Source of the DNA: Bradyrhizobium_A sp052115025
GTDB lineage: Bacteria; Pseudomonadota; Alphaproteobacteria; Rhizobiales; Xanthobacteraceae
Length of the DNA stretch: 64,000 nt
Reading direction: 5' to 3'
Assembly (NCBI RefSeq): GCF_052115025.1
Contig: NZ_JBFRFW010000009.1
Span: 124,001 to 188,000 of the forward strand
Shown: positions 33,954 to 42,843 of the stretch, piece after piece
Position numbering within the stretch: position 1 is the stretch's first letter
How the letters are laid out: each line of letters starts with the position of its first letter
Made by a program: the position numbers and the translations under genes
Notes under the pieces: model-generated
Told to the model about the DNA's origin: nothing
Databases searched by the model: none
The model's input: the letters and a program-made list of their open reading frames with translations, nothing else

Positions 33954-35261
33954 ATGAATCTCCATCATCTGCTGCACAAGCGCCTGTCCGCCGGCCGCCC
34001 GGTTCGCGTTGCGCTGATCGGCGCCGGCAAGTTCGGCTCGATGTTCCTCGCCCAGGTGCCGCACACGGCGGGCCTCGAGGTCGCCGTCATCGTCGACCTC
34101 GATCCGGAGCGGGCGCGCGATGCCTGCCGCACGGTCGGCTGGGATGCGGCACGGATCGCCGCGACGTCGTTCACGAAAGACGGTCTTGCGGCGATCGGCG
34201 ATGCCGCTGTCGAGGTGGTGATCGAGGCGACCGGCAATCCCGCCGTCGGCATCCGCCATGCGCGTGCGGCGATCGCCGCCGGCAAGCATATCGTGATGGT
34301 CAATGTCGAAGCCGACGTGCTTGCGGGTCCGCTGTTGGCGGAGGAGGCGCGCCGCGCGGGCGTGGTCTATTCATTGGCCTATGGCGACCAGCCGGCGCTC
34401 ACCGCCGAGCTCGTCGACTGGGCGCGCGCCACCGGCTTCCGTGTCGTCGCCGCCGGCAAGGGCACCAAGTACCTGCCGCTCTATCACGACGTCACGCCGG
34501 CCGAGGTGTGGAAGCATTACGGCCTCAGCGCCGCCGAGGCGCAGTCGGCGGGCATGAACCCGCAGATGTTCAATTCCTTCCTCGACGGCACCAAATCCGC
34601 CATCGAGATGGCGGCGATCGCCAACGCTACCGGCCTCGACGTGCCGTCCGCAGGCCTTGCGTTTCCGCCCTGCGGCGTCGACGACCTGCCGCATGTGCTG
34701 CGGCCGCGGGATGCCGGCGGCGTGCTCGAACGCGCTGGTGTGGTCGAGGTGGTGTCGTCAGTGGAGCGCGACGGCCGTCCGGTGTTCCGTGACCTGCGCT
34801 GGGGTGTCTATGTGGTGCTGGAGGCGCCGAACGACTATGCGGCGGATTGCTTCCGCCAGTACGGCCTCAAGACCGACGCCAGCGGGCGCTATGCAGCGAT
34901 GTACAAGCCGTATCATCTGATCGGGCTCGAATTGAACATCTCGGTGCTGTCGGCGGCGCTGCGCGGTGAGCCGACCGGGCAGGCGCAGGATTTCCGCGGC
35001 GATGTCGTCGCGGTGGCCAAGCGGTCGCTGCGCGCTGGCGAGATGCTGGACGGCGAAGGCGGCTACACGGTGTGGGGCAAGCTGATGCCGGCCGCCGACA
35101 GCCTCAAGGTCGGCGCGCTGCCGATCGGCCTCGCCCATGGCGTCAGGCTGGTCAACGATATCGCCCATGGCGGCGTGGTGCGCTGGTCCGATGTCGCGTT
35201 CGACGCCAGCAACGAAACCGTCGTCTACCGCCGCGCCATGGAAGCACGCTTCGCCGGCTGA
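33954..35261 (+). CDS. NAD(P)-binding oxidoreductase with C-terminal SAF domain
   Basis: A 435-residue protein. The N-terminal Rossmann domain has GAGKFGSMFLAQ followed by VIVDLDPERA, where the acidic end of strand 2 suggests NAD, and resembles homoserine dehydrogenase or Gfo/Idh-type enzymes (EATGNPAVGIRHARAAIAAGKHIVMVNVEAD). The central part contains KGTKYLPLYHDVTPAEVWKHYG, and the last ~80 residues look like an SAF domain (VAKRSLRAGEMLDGEGGYTVWG), as in FlgA and sialic-acid synthases. Proteins of this layout occur in carbohydrate-acid catabolism. Its substrate is not known and it has no obvious operon partner here. Confidence 0.72.
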   Translation: MNLHHLLHKRLSAGRPVRVALIGAGKFGSMFLAQVPHTAGLEVAVIVDLDPERARDACRTVGWDAARIAATSFTKDGLAAIGDAAVEVVIEATGNPAVGIRHARAAIAAGKHIVMVNVEADVLAGPLLAEEARRAGVVYSLAYGDQPALTAELVDWARATGFRVVAAGKGTKYLPLYHDVTPAEVWKHYGLSAAEAQSAGMNPQMFNSFLDGTKSAIEMAAIANATGLDVPSAGLAFPPCGVDDLPHVLRPRDAGGVLERAGVVEVVSSVERDGRPVFRDLRWGVYVVLEAPNDYAADCFRQYGLKTDASGRYAAMYKPYHLIGLELNISVLSAALRGEPTGQAQDFRGDVVAVAKRSLRAGEMLDGEGGYTVWGKLMPAADSLKVGALPIGLAHGVRLVNDIAHGGVVRWSDVAFDASNETVVYRRAMEARFAG

Positions 35262-35298
35262 ACGGCGCGCTGGTTTGTGTTCGGCGTGGCTATCGCCG

Positions 35299-35442
35299 CG
35301 TCATCACCGGGCCGCCGCCAACGGGTCCGCGCGAAGCGCGGCCCGATGACAGGCTCCGCGGCGAGACCCGGTGATCCAGCTTAAACTGGTGCATGCTATG
35401 CTGGGAGCGAGATGGATGCGCGGGTCAAGCCCGCGCATGACG
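35299..35442. repeat. CGTCATCACCGGGCC repeat, copy B
   Basis: Second copy of the element at 29194. The opening ~83 bases are identical, then the centre diverges, and it ends GATGCGCGGGTCAAGCCCGC and CGCATGACG. It lies between the oxidoreductase and the enoyl-CoA hydratase genes, which converge on it. Confidence 0.85.
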
Positions 35443-35491
35443 TGGTGAGTGTGGCTGGCGCGACCGGTCAATTGGACCGCCGCAGGATATT

Positions 35492-36319
35492 TCAGATCTG
35501 GGTCTTCTCCGCCGCCGCGCTGCGGAAATCCGGCTTGCGCTTGCCGAGGAAGGCGCTGACGCCTTCGCCAAATTCCACGCTGCCGAATGCCACCGCCTGC
35601 GCCGTTGCCTCGGTGGCGAAGAAGGCCTCGATCGGTTCATAGGCGCTGTTGACCAGCGTCTTGGTGAGCCCGAGCGATGTTGCGGGACCCGCCGCGAGTT
35701 CGCTTGCGAGCGCCAGTGCCGCCGCGCGCAGCTCGGCCGCCGGCACCACGGCCCGCGCGAATCCCAGCGTCACCGCTTCGGCGGCGTCGATGCGGCGGTT
35801 GGTCAGCAGGATATCCTTGGCCCGCGACGTGCCGATCGCGCGCGGCAGCGTCAGCGCAAGGCCAAGATCGGGCGCCGCGCCGAGGCCGGGAAACGCCGGA
35901 CGGAAGAACGCGCTGTCGGCGACCAGCACGAGATCGCACAGCAGCGCCAGCGAGAAGCCGGCGCCGGCGGCTGCGCCGTTCACTGCCGCCACCACCGGCT
36001 TCTCGCCGGTGAGGATGCATTTGACCCAGGCATGGCTGCGCAGCATCCGCGCCCGCACCGCCGGCGCATCGCGCTCGCTCATGTTGGTGATGTCGCCGCC
36101 GGCGCAGAACGCCTCGTCCGTGCCGGTGATGACGACGCAGCGCACGGCCCGGTCGGCCATCAGCGCGGGGATCGCCTGTTCCAGCCCCGCCTTGATCTCG
36201 GCGCTCAGCGCGTTGCGGCTGCGTGGACGGTTGAGGCGCAGCAGCGCGACATCGGCATGGCGCTCGATGATCACGGCATCGTCGGTGGCGGGCGCGGAGA
36301 CGGAAGGTGTCGCGGTCAT
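35492..36319 (-). CDS. enoyl-CoA hydratase/isomerase (crotonase family)
   Basis: A 275-residue crotonase. The CoA-binding start is VALLRLNRPRSRNALS, the oxyanion-hole residues lie in FCAGGDI and GAAAGAGFSLAL, and the active-site segment reads PGLGAAPDLGLALTLPRAIG. The second catalytic glutamate of true enoyl-CoA hydratases is an aspartate here, as in PaaG-type isomerases, so isomerase or ring-shifting activity is possible. The ATG at 36319 is preferred over the upstream 36403. It is divergent from the acyl-CoA ligase, with a degenerate copy of the shared operator between them. Confidence 0.82.
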   Translation of the reverse strand: MTATPSVSAPATDDAVIIERHADVALLRLNRPRSRNALSAEIKAGLEQAIPALMADRAVRCVVITGTDEAFCAGGDITNMSERDAPAVRARMLRSHAWVKCILTGEKPVVAAVNGAAAGAGFSLALLCDLVLVADSAFFRPAFPGLGAAPDLGLALTLPRAIGTSRAKDILLTNRRIDAAEAVTLGFARAVVPAAELRAAALALASELAAGPATSLGLTKTLVNSAYEPIEAFFATEATAQAVAFGSVEFGEGVSAFLGKRKPDFRSAAAEKTQI

Positions 36320-36375
36320 GGCGTGGTCCGGCGGTTGGTTGCGGCGAGGGATGAAGCTAGTCGTTCGCTCGCAAA

Positions 36376-36394
36376 AATGAAACAGAATTTCGCA
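36376..36394. promoter_or_regulatory. degenerate TGCGAAAT-N3-ATTTCGCA site
   Basis: AATGAAAC-AGA-ATTTCGCA: the right arm is perfect, while the left arm keeps only GAAA. It sits between the divergent enoyl-CoA hydratase and acyl-CoA ligase genes. Better copies are at 39453 and 42321. Confidence 0.4.
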
Positions 36395-36455
36395 ATTGTG
36401 CAACGCGTCCGGATTGGCTTAACCTTGCGGCCAACAACAACAGTCCGAGGAAGCG

Positions 36456-38012
36456 ATGAACCTGACGGCGGGGCTGCGCAAGGCCGCGGCATTTTCCAGC
36501 GACACGACGGCATTGATCAGCGGCGATGCCCGGCTCGACCGCCGGACCTTCGTGGACCGGATCGCCCGCCTCGCCGCGGTGCTGCGCGACCTCGGCATGG
36601 CGACCGGCGACCGCGTGGCGATGCTGGCGCAGAACGGCCAGCCCTACATCGAGTTCTACTTCGCGGTGCTGTGGGGCGGCGGCGTCATCGTTCCCGTCAA
36701 CTCGCGCTTCGCGCTGCCGGAGATGATCGAGCAGCTGCGCGACGCAAGCCCCGTGGTGCTGATGGTGGACGCGCATTTCGCCGACGTCGGCGCCGAGCTT
36801 GCCGCCTCGGCGCCGTCGGTGCGGGCGGTGCTGCACGCAGGGCCAGGCGAGGCGCGGGGCGGCGCGATCGCCGGCGAGGCGGCAATCGCGGCGGCGAGGC
36901 CGGCCGAGGATGCACTGCGCGGCGGCGAGGATCTCGCCTGCATCTTCTACACCGGCGGCACCACCGGCCGCTCCAAGGGAGTGATGCTGAGCCATCGCAA
37001 CCTGTGGGCTAACGCTGCGGTCACCGCCGCGCGTTTCGGTTTCGACGAGCGCACCGTCGCGCTGCACGCCGGGCCGCTGTTCCACCTCGCCGCCGGCGCG
37101 CGGGTGTTCACCACGGCGCTGCTCGGCGGCACCCATGTGGTGATCCCGCGCTTCACGCCTGTCGATGCGCTGGAGGCGATCGCGCGCCACCGCGTCACCA
37201 CCGTCACCTTCGTGCCGACCATGCTCGCCATGCTGCTGGAGCTGCCGGATCTCGGCGCCTACGACCTGTCCAGCCTGCGGCTGATCACCTATGGCGCCTC
37301 GCCGATGCCCGAGGCGGTGCTGGCCGCCTGCCTGCGGCGTTTCCCCGCCGTCAGGTTCGCGCAGTCCTACGGCATGACCGAGCTGTCGCCGGTCGCCACC
37401 ATCCTCGGCCCAGAGGACCATGCGCCGGATGCGCCGCGGCAGAGGCTGCGCTCGGCCGGCCGGCCGGTGTGGTCGGCCGAGGTCAGGGTGGTGGACGTGG
37501 ACGATCGTGAACTTCCTTGCGGCGAGATCGGCGAGATCGTGGTGCGCGGCCCGATGGTGATGCAGGGCTACTGGAACCAGCCGGAGTTGACCGCGCAGAC
37601 CCTGCGCGGCGGCTGGATGCACACCGGCGACAGCGGCTATTTCGCGCCCGACGGCTATCTCTACGTCGCCGACCGCATCAAGGACATGATCATCTCCGGC
37701 GGCGAGAACGTCTATTCCGTCGAGGTCGAGAATGCGGTCGGCAGCCACCCGGACGTCTTGCAATGCGCCGTCATCGGCGTTCCCGACGCGCGCTGGGGCG
37801 AGCGCGTACATGCGGTGGTGGTGCGCCGGCCCGGCACGACGCCGACCCCAGAGGCGATCCTCGCCCATTGCCGCGATGTCATCGCCGGCTACAAGTGCCC
37901 GCGCAGCGTCGACATCCGCGACGAGCCGCTGCCGTTGTCCAGTGTCAACAAGGTCAACAAGGCCGCGCTGCGCGCGCCGTTCTGGGAGGGGCAGGCGCGG
38001 CAGGTGAATTGA
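36456..38012 (+). CDS. acyl-CoA ligase (AMP-forming)
   Basis: A 518-residue ANL-family enzyme activating a carboxylic acid with ATP and CoA. The P-loop motif is FYTGGTTGRSKGVMLSH, the A5 motif is SYGMTELSP, the A7 motif GGWMHTGDSGYF, the hinge DRIKDMIISGGENVYSVEVE and the C-terminal catalytic lysine is in SSVNKVNKAALR. It is very similar in design to the ligase at 54211, which serves the second acyl-CoA cluster. Substrate class is probably medium-chain, branched or aryl/alicyclic acid (inference). It is divergent from the enoyl-CoA hydratase. Confidence 0.86.
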   Translation: MNLTAGLRKAAAFSSDTTALISGDARLDRRTFVDRIARLAAVLRDLGMATGDRVAMLAQNGQPYIEFYFAVLWGGGVIVPVNSRFALPEMIEQLRDASPVVLMVDAHFADVGAELAASAPSVRAVLHAGPGEARGGAIAGEAAIAAARPAEDALRGGEDLACIFYTGGTTGRSKGVMLSHRNLWANAAVTAARFGFDERTVALHAGPLFHLAAGARVFTTALLGGTHVVIPRFTPVDALEAIARHRVTTVTFVPTMLAMLLELPDLGAYDLSSLRLITYGASPMPEAVLAACLRRFPAVRFAQSYGMTELSPVATILGPEDHAPDAPRQRLRSAGRPVWSAEVRVVDVDDRELPCGEIGEIVVRGPMVMQGYWNQPELTAQTLRGGWMHTGDSGYFAPDGYLYVADRIKDMIISGGENVYSVEVENAVGSHPDVLQCAVIGVPDARWGERVHAVVVRRPGTTPTPEAILAHCRDVIAGYKCPRSVDIRDEPLPLSSVNKVNKAALRAPFWEGQARQVN

Positions 38013-38057
38013 GGCGGAGCGCCGGGCCCTCTCGCTTTGCGGGGATGCGCACCTCCC

Positions 38058-38180
38058 CCTCATCCTGAGGAGCGGCGCAGCCGCGTCTCGATGGATGAGG
38101 CCGGGGAGCCGGTTGTTGTCAGAGGCGCTCCGGCCTCATGGTTCGAGACGCGCGGCTGTGCCGCGCTCCCCACCATGGGG
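38058..38180. repeat. CCTCAT palindromic repeat pair, copy 2
   Basis: Unit one CCTCATCCTGAGGAGCGGCG...GGATGAGG and unit two CCTCATGGTTCGAGACGCGC...CACCATGGGG. It lies between two genes that converge (ligase and IclR), where it could also act as a bidirectional terminator. Confidence 0.85.
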
Positions 38181-38211
38181 GGATAAGCCGGATGACAAGC
38201 AGCGGCGCCGC

Positions 38212-39279
38212 TCACCCGCCGCCCAGGGCGGCGCTGATCTGTTGCGCCGCCGCGGCGATCGCCGGGCCGTACTCGTTGTCGAGTTGCTCCTGCGACATCA
38301 GGTAGGCCGGCCCGCCGATGCTCAGCGCATATACCGTGCTGCCGCCCGGGGCGACGACCGGCGCGCCGACCGCGTTGATGTCCTTGCGCCATTCGCCGGC
38401 CGAGACGCAGAAGCCGCGCTCGGCGACGTCGCGGGTCGCGCGCTCGACCGAGCGCACGATCATCGGCCAGTCCTCACCGTGCTGGCGGCGGATGGCATCC
38501 ATCAGGCTGTTGCGCTCGTCGTCGGCGACCGCGGCGAGATAGGCCTTGCCGATCGCCGTGACCGCGACCGGCATGCGTGACCCGGTGGCGAGCCGCAGCC
38601 CGACCAGGCCCTGGCCCTCGCAGGTCTCGATGTTGAGCATCATCTGCTTGTCGCGCATGGCGAGTGCGACATGCAGGTTGTGGCTGTCGGCGAGCCGCTC
38701 CATGGTCGGCCGCGCCACGCGGCGGACGTCGAGATTGGCGAGCGCGACATAGCTCAGCGACAGGGTGCTGCCGCCGAGCTGGTAGGTGGCGGAGCGGGCG
38801 TCATAGGCGAGATAGCCGAGCTGGGTCAGGGTATGGGTGATGCGCGAAATGGTCGGCTTCGGCAGGCCGGTGCGCTTGGCGAGCTCGAGATTGCCGAGCG
38901 CGCGGTCGCGGGCGCGGAAGGCGCTGAGCACCTCGAGCCCGCGCGCCAGCGCGGAGACGAACAGCCGCCCGCCGGCGCTGTCCTCGGCCGCCTCGTCATC
39001 GCTCGCACGGGGCCGGCGCGCCGCGCGCTGCAGCTTCATGCGGGCGCTGCGCTTGCGGGCGCGCTCGTCCGCCACCAGGGGGGCGGCGGGCTTGAGCTTG
39101 CGCGGCTTGCCGTCGGCCTTGGTAGCCGAGGCCTTGGTAGCCGAGGTCTTGGTAGCGGAGGTGTTGGCAGCCGCGGCCTTTGCGGGCGAGGCCCTTGTGC
39201 TGGACGTCCTCACGCTCGACGTCTTTGCGGCCTGCGACCTCGTGGCGGCGGAGCGGCGCGGGGGCTTGTCGGCGTCCAT
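38212..39279 (-). CDS. IclR-family transcriptional regulator with long Ala/Thr/Lys-rich N-terminal tail
   Basis: A 355-residue regulator. Residues ~105-165 are the winged HTH (ALARGLEVLSAFRARDRALG, LAKRTGLPKPTISRITHTL) and ~170-350 the IclR effector domain (GSRMPVAVTAIGKAYLAAV). The first ~100 residues are an unusual low-complexity tail with imperfect ATKTSATKASATK repeats and many Arg/Lys, like histone-H1-type tails. It is divergent from the MaoC hydratase, and the dyad at 39453 lies between them. It is the likely regulator of the 35492-44981 acyl-CoA cluster. The ATG at 39279 is chosen; a start after the tail would still leave a complete IclR protein. Confidence 0.82.
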   Translation of the reverse strand: MDADKPPRRSAATRSQAAKTSSVRTSSTRASPAKAAAANTSATKTSATKASATKADGKPRKLKPAAPLVADERARKRSARMKLQRAARRPRASDDEAAEDSAGGRLFVSALARGLEVLSAFRARDRALGNLELAKRTGLPKPTISRITHTLTQLGYLAYDARSATYQLGGSTLSLSYVALANLDVRRVARPTMERLADSHNLHVALAMRDKQMMLNIETCEGQGLVGLRLATGSRMPVAVTAIGKAYLAAVADDERNSLMDAIRRQHGEDWPMIVRSVERATRDVAERGFCVSAGEWRKDINAVGAPVVAPGGSTVYALSIGGPAYLMSQEQLDNEYGPAIAAAAQQISAALGGG

Positions 39280-39452
39280 GCTTGGTCCTCGTGCCAGTGA
39301 CTGGGGGCCAGGTGAATTGGTATCAAGTGAATCGGGGACGGGTGAACCGTTGGTCGTCTCGTAGCGTTTTTCCGCCGCGCGGTCGCGGCGAAACAGCGAG
39401 GGGGTGTAGCAGCTTCGCGCCCCCTGTCGCGACCTCAGGCGGAAAGTCATAT

Positions 39453-39471
39453 GCGAAATCAATTTTCGCAT
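39453..39471. promoter_or_regulatory. shared acyl-CoA cluster operator, copy 1
   Basis: TGCGAAAT-CAA-TTTTCGCA, an almost perfect dyad (extended by one base pair each side, A/T) between the divergent IclR regulator and the MaoC hydratase. The same 19-bp design is found at 42321. Confidence 0.65.
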
Positions 39472-39543
39472 GTTGCCACGATCCCGAGGCCGTGGCAATT
39501 TTCGCGGCAAAGAGCCGACAAGATTGCCGAGGAGACCCCGCCG

Positions 39544-40404
39544 ATGCCGATCGATCCCAAAGTCCTGCGCAACTGGCCGTTCGCGGATATCGAGCACAGC
39601 TACACCACCCGCGACACCATCCTCTATGCTCTCGGCGTCGGCTGCGGCGCCGATCCGCTCGATGAGAGTGATTTGCGCTTCGTCTATGAGGCGAAGTTGC
39701 AGGCGTTGCCGTCGATGGCGGTGGTGCTTGGCTATCCCGGCTTCTGGCTCGGCGATCCCGCCACCGGCGCCGACTGGAAGAAGGTGCTGCATGGCGAGCA
39801 GGGTTTTACCATTTTCAAGCCGCTGCCGCCGTCCGGCACGGTGATCGGCCGCACCCGTGTCACCGGCCTGTTCGACAAGGGCGCCGGCAAGGGCGCGGTG
39901 CTGCTGTCCGAGCGCGACGTCATCGACAAGGCGAGCGGCGAGGTGCTGGCCCGCCTGACCTCGACCACCATGTTGCGCGGCGACGGCGGTTTCGGCGGCC
40001 CGTCCGGCCCGTTGCCGACGCCGCACCCGATCCCCGAGCGCGCGGCGGATGCGACGCTCAGCATCGCCACATTGCCGCAGGCGGCGCTGATCTACCGCCT
40101 GTCCGGCGACTACAACCCGCTGCACGCCGATCCCGCGGTCGCCCGCGCCGGCGGCTTCGACCGGCCGATCCTGCACGGGCTCTGCACCTATGGCGTCGTC
40201 ACCCGCGCGCTGCTGCGGCTTGCCTGCGCCAGCGATCCGGCCAGGCTGCGCGCCATGCAGGTGCGCTTCTCCTCGCCGGTCTATCCCGGCGAGACCATTG
40301 TCACCGAGCTGTGGCGCGAAGCCGGCGGCATCGTCTCCTTCCGCGCCCGCGTCGCCGAGCGCGATGTGGTGGTGATCAACAATGGGCGGGCGGAGGTCGT
40401 TTGA
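39544..40404 (+). CDS. MaoC-family double-hotdog enoyl-CoA hydratase
   Basis: A 286-residue protein with two hotdog folds. The C-terminal one carries the hydratase-2 motif SGDYNPLHADPAVARAGGF (D189, N191, H194 region), then PILHGLCTYG. The N-terminal half (YTTRDTILYALGVGCGADPL) matches eukaryotic-type peroxisomal hydratase 2. It hydrates trans-2-enoyl-CoA to (R)-3-hydroxyacyl-CoA, a step used for branched or steroid-side-chain acyl-CoAs. It starts at the ATG at 39544, downstream of the shared operator. Confidence 0.85.
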   Translation: MPIDPKVLRNWPFADIEHSYTTRDTILYALGVGCGADPLDESDLRFVYEAKLQALPSMAVVLGYPGFWLGDPATGADWKKVLHGEQGFTIFKPLPPSGTVIGRTRVTGLFDKGAGKGAVLLSERDVIDKASGEVLARLTSTTMLRGDGGFGGPSGPLPTPHPIPERAADATLSIATLPQAALIYRLSGDYNPLHADPAVARAGGFDRPILHGLCTYGVVTRALLRLACASDPARLRAMQVRFSSPVYPGETIVTELWREAGGIVSFRARVAERDVVVINNGRAEVV

Positions 40405-40437
40405 GGAGCAAGAGTTCGAGCCGCAAGGGCGTTTCCC

Positions 40438-40560
40438 CCTCATCCTGAGGAGCCCGCGCAGCGGGCGTCTCGAAGGATGAGGCCCGGGAGCCCTCGCGCA
40501 TCGAACGCCGTGACCTCATGGTTCGAGACGCGCGGCGTTGCCGCGCTCCTCACCATGAGG
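40438..40560. repeat. CCTCAT palindromic repeat pair, copy 3
   Basis: Unit one CCTCATCCTGAGGAGCCCGC...AAGGATGAGG, unit two CCTCATGGTTCGAGACGCGC...CACCATGAGG. It lies between the convergent MaoC hydratase and acyl-CoA ligase genes. Confidence 0.85.
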
Positions 40561-40592
40561 AGAGAGGGCATGACGCTGAGCTGGAGGCGCCC

Positions 40593-42140
40593 TCAAATCT
40601 TCCGTTTCGCCGCCGCCCAATACGGATCGCGCAGCCGCCGCTTGAAGATCTTGCCGGAATCCTCGCGCGGCAGGTTGTGCTGCACTTCGATGCGCTTGGG
40701 CACCTTGTAGCCGGCGAGCGCCGCGGCGAGCGTCTTGCGGATGGCGTCGACGTCGAGCGTGACGCCGGCTTGCGGCTCGACCACCGCCATCAACGCCTCG
40801 CCGAACTCCTCGTCGGGAATCCCGAACACCGCGCAGTCATGCACGCCGGCGCAGCCGTGCAGCACCGCCTCGATCTCGGCGGGATAGATGTTGACGCCGC
40901 CGGAGATCACCATGTCGCGCTTGCGATCGGAGATGAAGACATAGCCGTCGGCGTCGACGTAGCCGACGTCGCCGCTGGTGATCAGGCCGTCGCGGTCGAT
41001 CTCGGCGCGCTTCTCCGGCTGGTTGTGATAGGTGAAGTCGGGATTGGCTTTGATGCGGGTGTAGATCTCGCCGACATGGCCCGGCGGCAATGCGTGGCCG
41101 TCGTCGTCGAGAAAGCGGATCTCGGCGCCGGGAAAGATCTGTCCCACCGTGCCCGGTCTCTTCAGCGCGTCCTCGGAGGTCGCGAAGGTGACGGCGCCAG
41201 ATTCCGTCGAGCCGTAGAACTCGTAGATCACCGGCCCCCACCAGTCGATCATGGCGCGCTTGACGTCGGCCGGGCATGGCGCGGCGGCATGGATGACATG
41301 GCGCAGCGACGACATGTCGTAGCGCTGGCGCACCGCCTGCGGCAGCTTGAGGAGCCGCACGAACATGGTCGGCACCATGAAGATGTTGTCGATGCGCTCG
41401 TCCTGGATGATGCGCAGGAACTCTTCCGGATCGAACCGCGGCATCATCACCAGCGCGCCGCCGAGGCGGCCGGCGCGCAGCGCAAACGCGTTCGGCGCGG
41501 AGTGATAGAGCGGCCCCGGCAGCAGTGCGCGCACGCCAGGCTTGAGGCCGTAGATCTTTGCCCGCATCGCTTCGGATGCCGCGATCTGCTCGGGTGTCGG
41601 CGCGTTGCGCCGCACGCCCTTGGGGCTGCCGGTGGTGCCGGAGGTGTAGATCATGCTCTGCGGCGGCGGTCGCCGCTCGCCGGCATAGGGCGCCTGTGCG
41701 CCGATCCAGCGCTCATAGTCTTCGGCGCCGCGCGGCGGCGCGAGCCGGGCCAGGTCGATGGTGTAGGTCTGCAGGATCTCCGGCGGGGTCGGCACGCTGA
41801 TCTGCGTGACGCTGTCGGGAATGGCCGCGCGCAGCGTGTTGAGCAGGTCGGCATGGCCGATCAGCACCCGCGTCGCGGTGTCCTTGAGAATATGGGCGAC
41901 CTCGTCGAGCTTGAAATGCCAGTTCACCGGCACCGCATAGGCGCCGAGCGTCATCGCCGCATAGCTCGCCTCCAGGAACGCGATATCGTTGCGCATCAGG
42001 ATGCAGACACAGTCGCCGGCGCCGACGCCGAGTCGGGCGAGGCCGCCCGCGATGGCGAGGGCGCGCGCCTCCGTCGTGGCAAAGCTCTGGTTGCGCGCGC
42101 CGCTGGTGATGCCCGCGGATGGGGCGGCTGCGGAGGTCAT
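40593..42140 (-). CDS. acyl-CoA ligase (AMP-forming), second of this cluster
   Basis: A 515-residue ANL-family ligase. The P-loop is IYTSGTTGSPKGVRRNAPTP, A5 is FYGSTESGAVTFA, the hinge is DRKRDMVISGGVNIYPAEIE and the catalytic lysine is in EDSGKIFKRRLRDPYW. It resembles bile-acid/long-chain or aryl acid CoA ligases more than the one at 36456 does; the two probably activate different intermediates. It is divergent from the DUF35-thiolase-SDR operon, with an operator copy between them. Confidence 0.84.
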   Translation of the reverse strand: MTSAAAPSAGITSGARNQSFATTEARALAIAGGLARLGVGAGDCVCILMRNDIAFLEASYAAMTLGAYAVPVNWHFKLDEVAHILKDTATRVLIGHADLLNTLRAAIPDSVTQISVPTPPEILQTYTIDLARLAPPRGAEDYERWIGAQAPYAGERRPPPQSMIYTSGTTGSPKGVRRNAPTPEQIAASEAMRAKIYGLKPGVRALLPGPLYHSAPNAFALRAGRLGGALVMMPRFDPEEFLRIIQDERIDNIFMVPTMFVRLLKLPQAVRQRYDMSSLRHVIHAAAPCPADVKRAMIDWWGPVIYEFYGSTESGAVTFATSEDALKRPGTVGQIFPGAEIRFLDDDGHALPPGHVGEIYTRIKANPDFTYHNQPEKRAEIDRDGLITSGDVGYVDADGYVFISDRKRDMVISGGVNIYPAEIEAVLHGCAGVHDCAVFGIPDEEFGEALMAVVEPQAGVTLDVDAIRKTLAAALAGYKVPKRIEVQHNLPREDSGKIFKRRLRDPYWAAAKRKI

Positions 42141-42320
42141 GGCGTGGTCTCCCGTCTCAAAGCGCCCTTACCGGGCTGTTCGTGGTCGCATGCGCGAGGA
42201 ATATTGCGGCGCGCGGAATGCGTGCGGTGCAGATCACGCGCGCGAGACCGCGTGCAGATGCGCATGTTGCGCGATGGAAAATTCCGGCAAAATCACGGGC
42301 GTCCTCGCATGTTCTGATTT

Positions 42321-42339
42321 TGCGAAATGCTATTTCGCA
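42321..42339. promoter_or_regulatory. shared acyl-CoA cluster operator, copy 2
   Basis: TGCGAAAT-GCT-ATTTCGCA, a perfect 8-bp inverted repeat with a 3-base spacer. It lies in an AT-richer patch between the divergent acyl-CoA ligase and DUF35 genes, about 90 bases before the latter. Confidence 0.68.
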
Positions 42340-42429
42340 TGTTTGACATTTGCAAGGTGGCGTGGCACATCGAACGTCATCAAGCAAGAACGATCGCGGA
42401 TGCTGTCATGCTCCGCACGGGAGAGAGAA

Positions 42430-42840
42430 ATGGCTGCCCCCGCACGCGCCCGTCCGGTGCCGACACCGGAAACCAAGCATTACTGGGAGGGCGCCGCGCA
42501 AGGCGAGCTCCGCCTGCAGCGTTGCGACGACTGCACCAAGGCGTATTTCCCGCCGCGTCCGTTCTGTCCGTCGTGCGGCTCGCGCCATGTCAGCGTGTTC
42601 AAGGCGAGCGGCAAGGGCATGCTGTACAGCTATGTCATTCATCATCGCCCGGTGCCCGGCTTCACGCCGCCTTACGCCATCGCGGTGGTCGAGCTCGCCG
42701 AAGGGCCGCGCCTGATGAGCAACATCATCGACTGTCCGCAGACGCCGGAGGCGCTGGTGCTCGACATGCCGCTCGAGGTCGCGTTCGAGAAGCTCGACGA
42801 CGCGATCACGCTGCCCCAGTTCCGCCCGGCGAAGGGGTGA
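42430..42840 (+). CDS. DUF35 OB-fold acyl-CoA-binding protein with zinc ribbon
   Basis: A 136-residue protein with the two-part DUF35 plan. A rubredoxin-like zinc ribbon (CDDCTKAYFPPRPFCPSC, four cysteines) precedes an OB fold (GMLYSYVIHHRPVPGF…). Such proteins form a complex with SCP-2-type thiolases or aldolases. Here the thiolase gene begins three bases after its stop, which supports a complex. In steroid-degrading bacteria these pairs act as retro-aldolases or thiolases on side-chain CoA esters. Confidence 0.84.
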   Translation: MAAPARARPVPTPETKHYWEGAAQGELRLQRCDDCTKAYFPPRPFCPSCGSRHVSVFKASGKGMLYSYVIHHRPVPGFTPPYAIAVVELAEGPRLMSNIIDCPQTPEALVLDMPLEVAFEKLDDAITLPQFRPAKG

Positions 42841-42843
42841 GCC

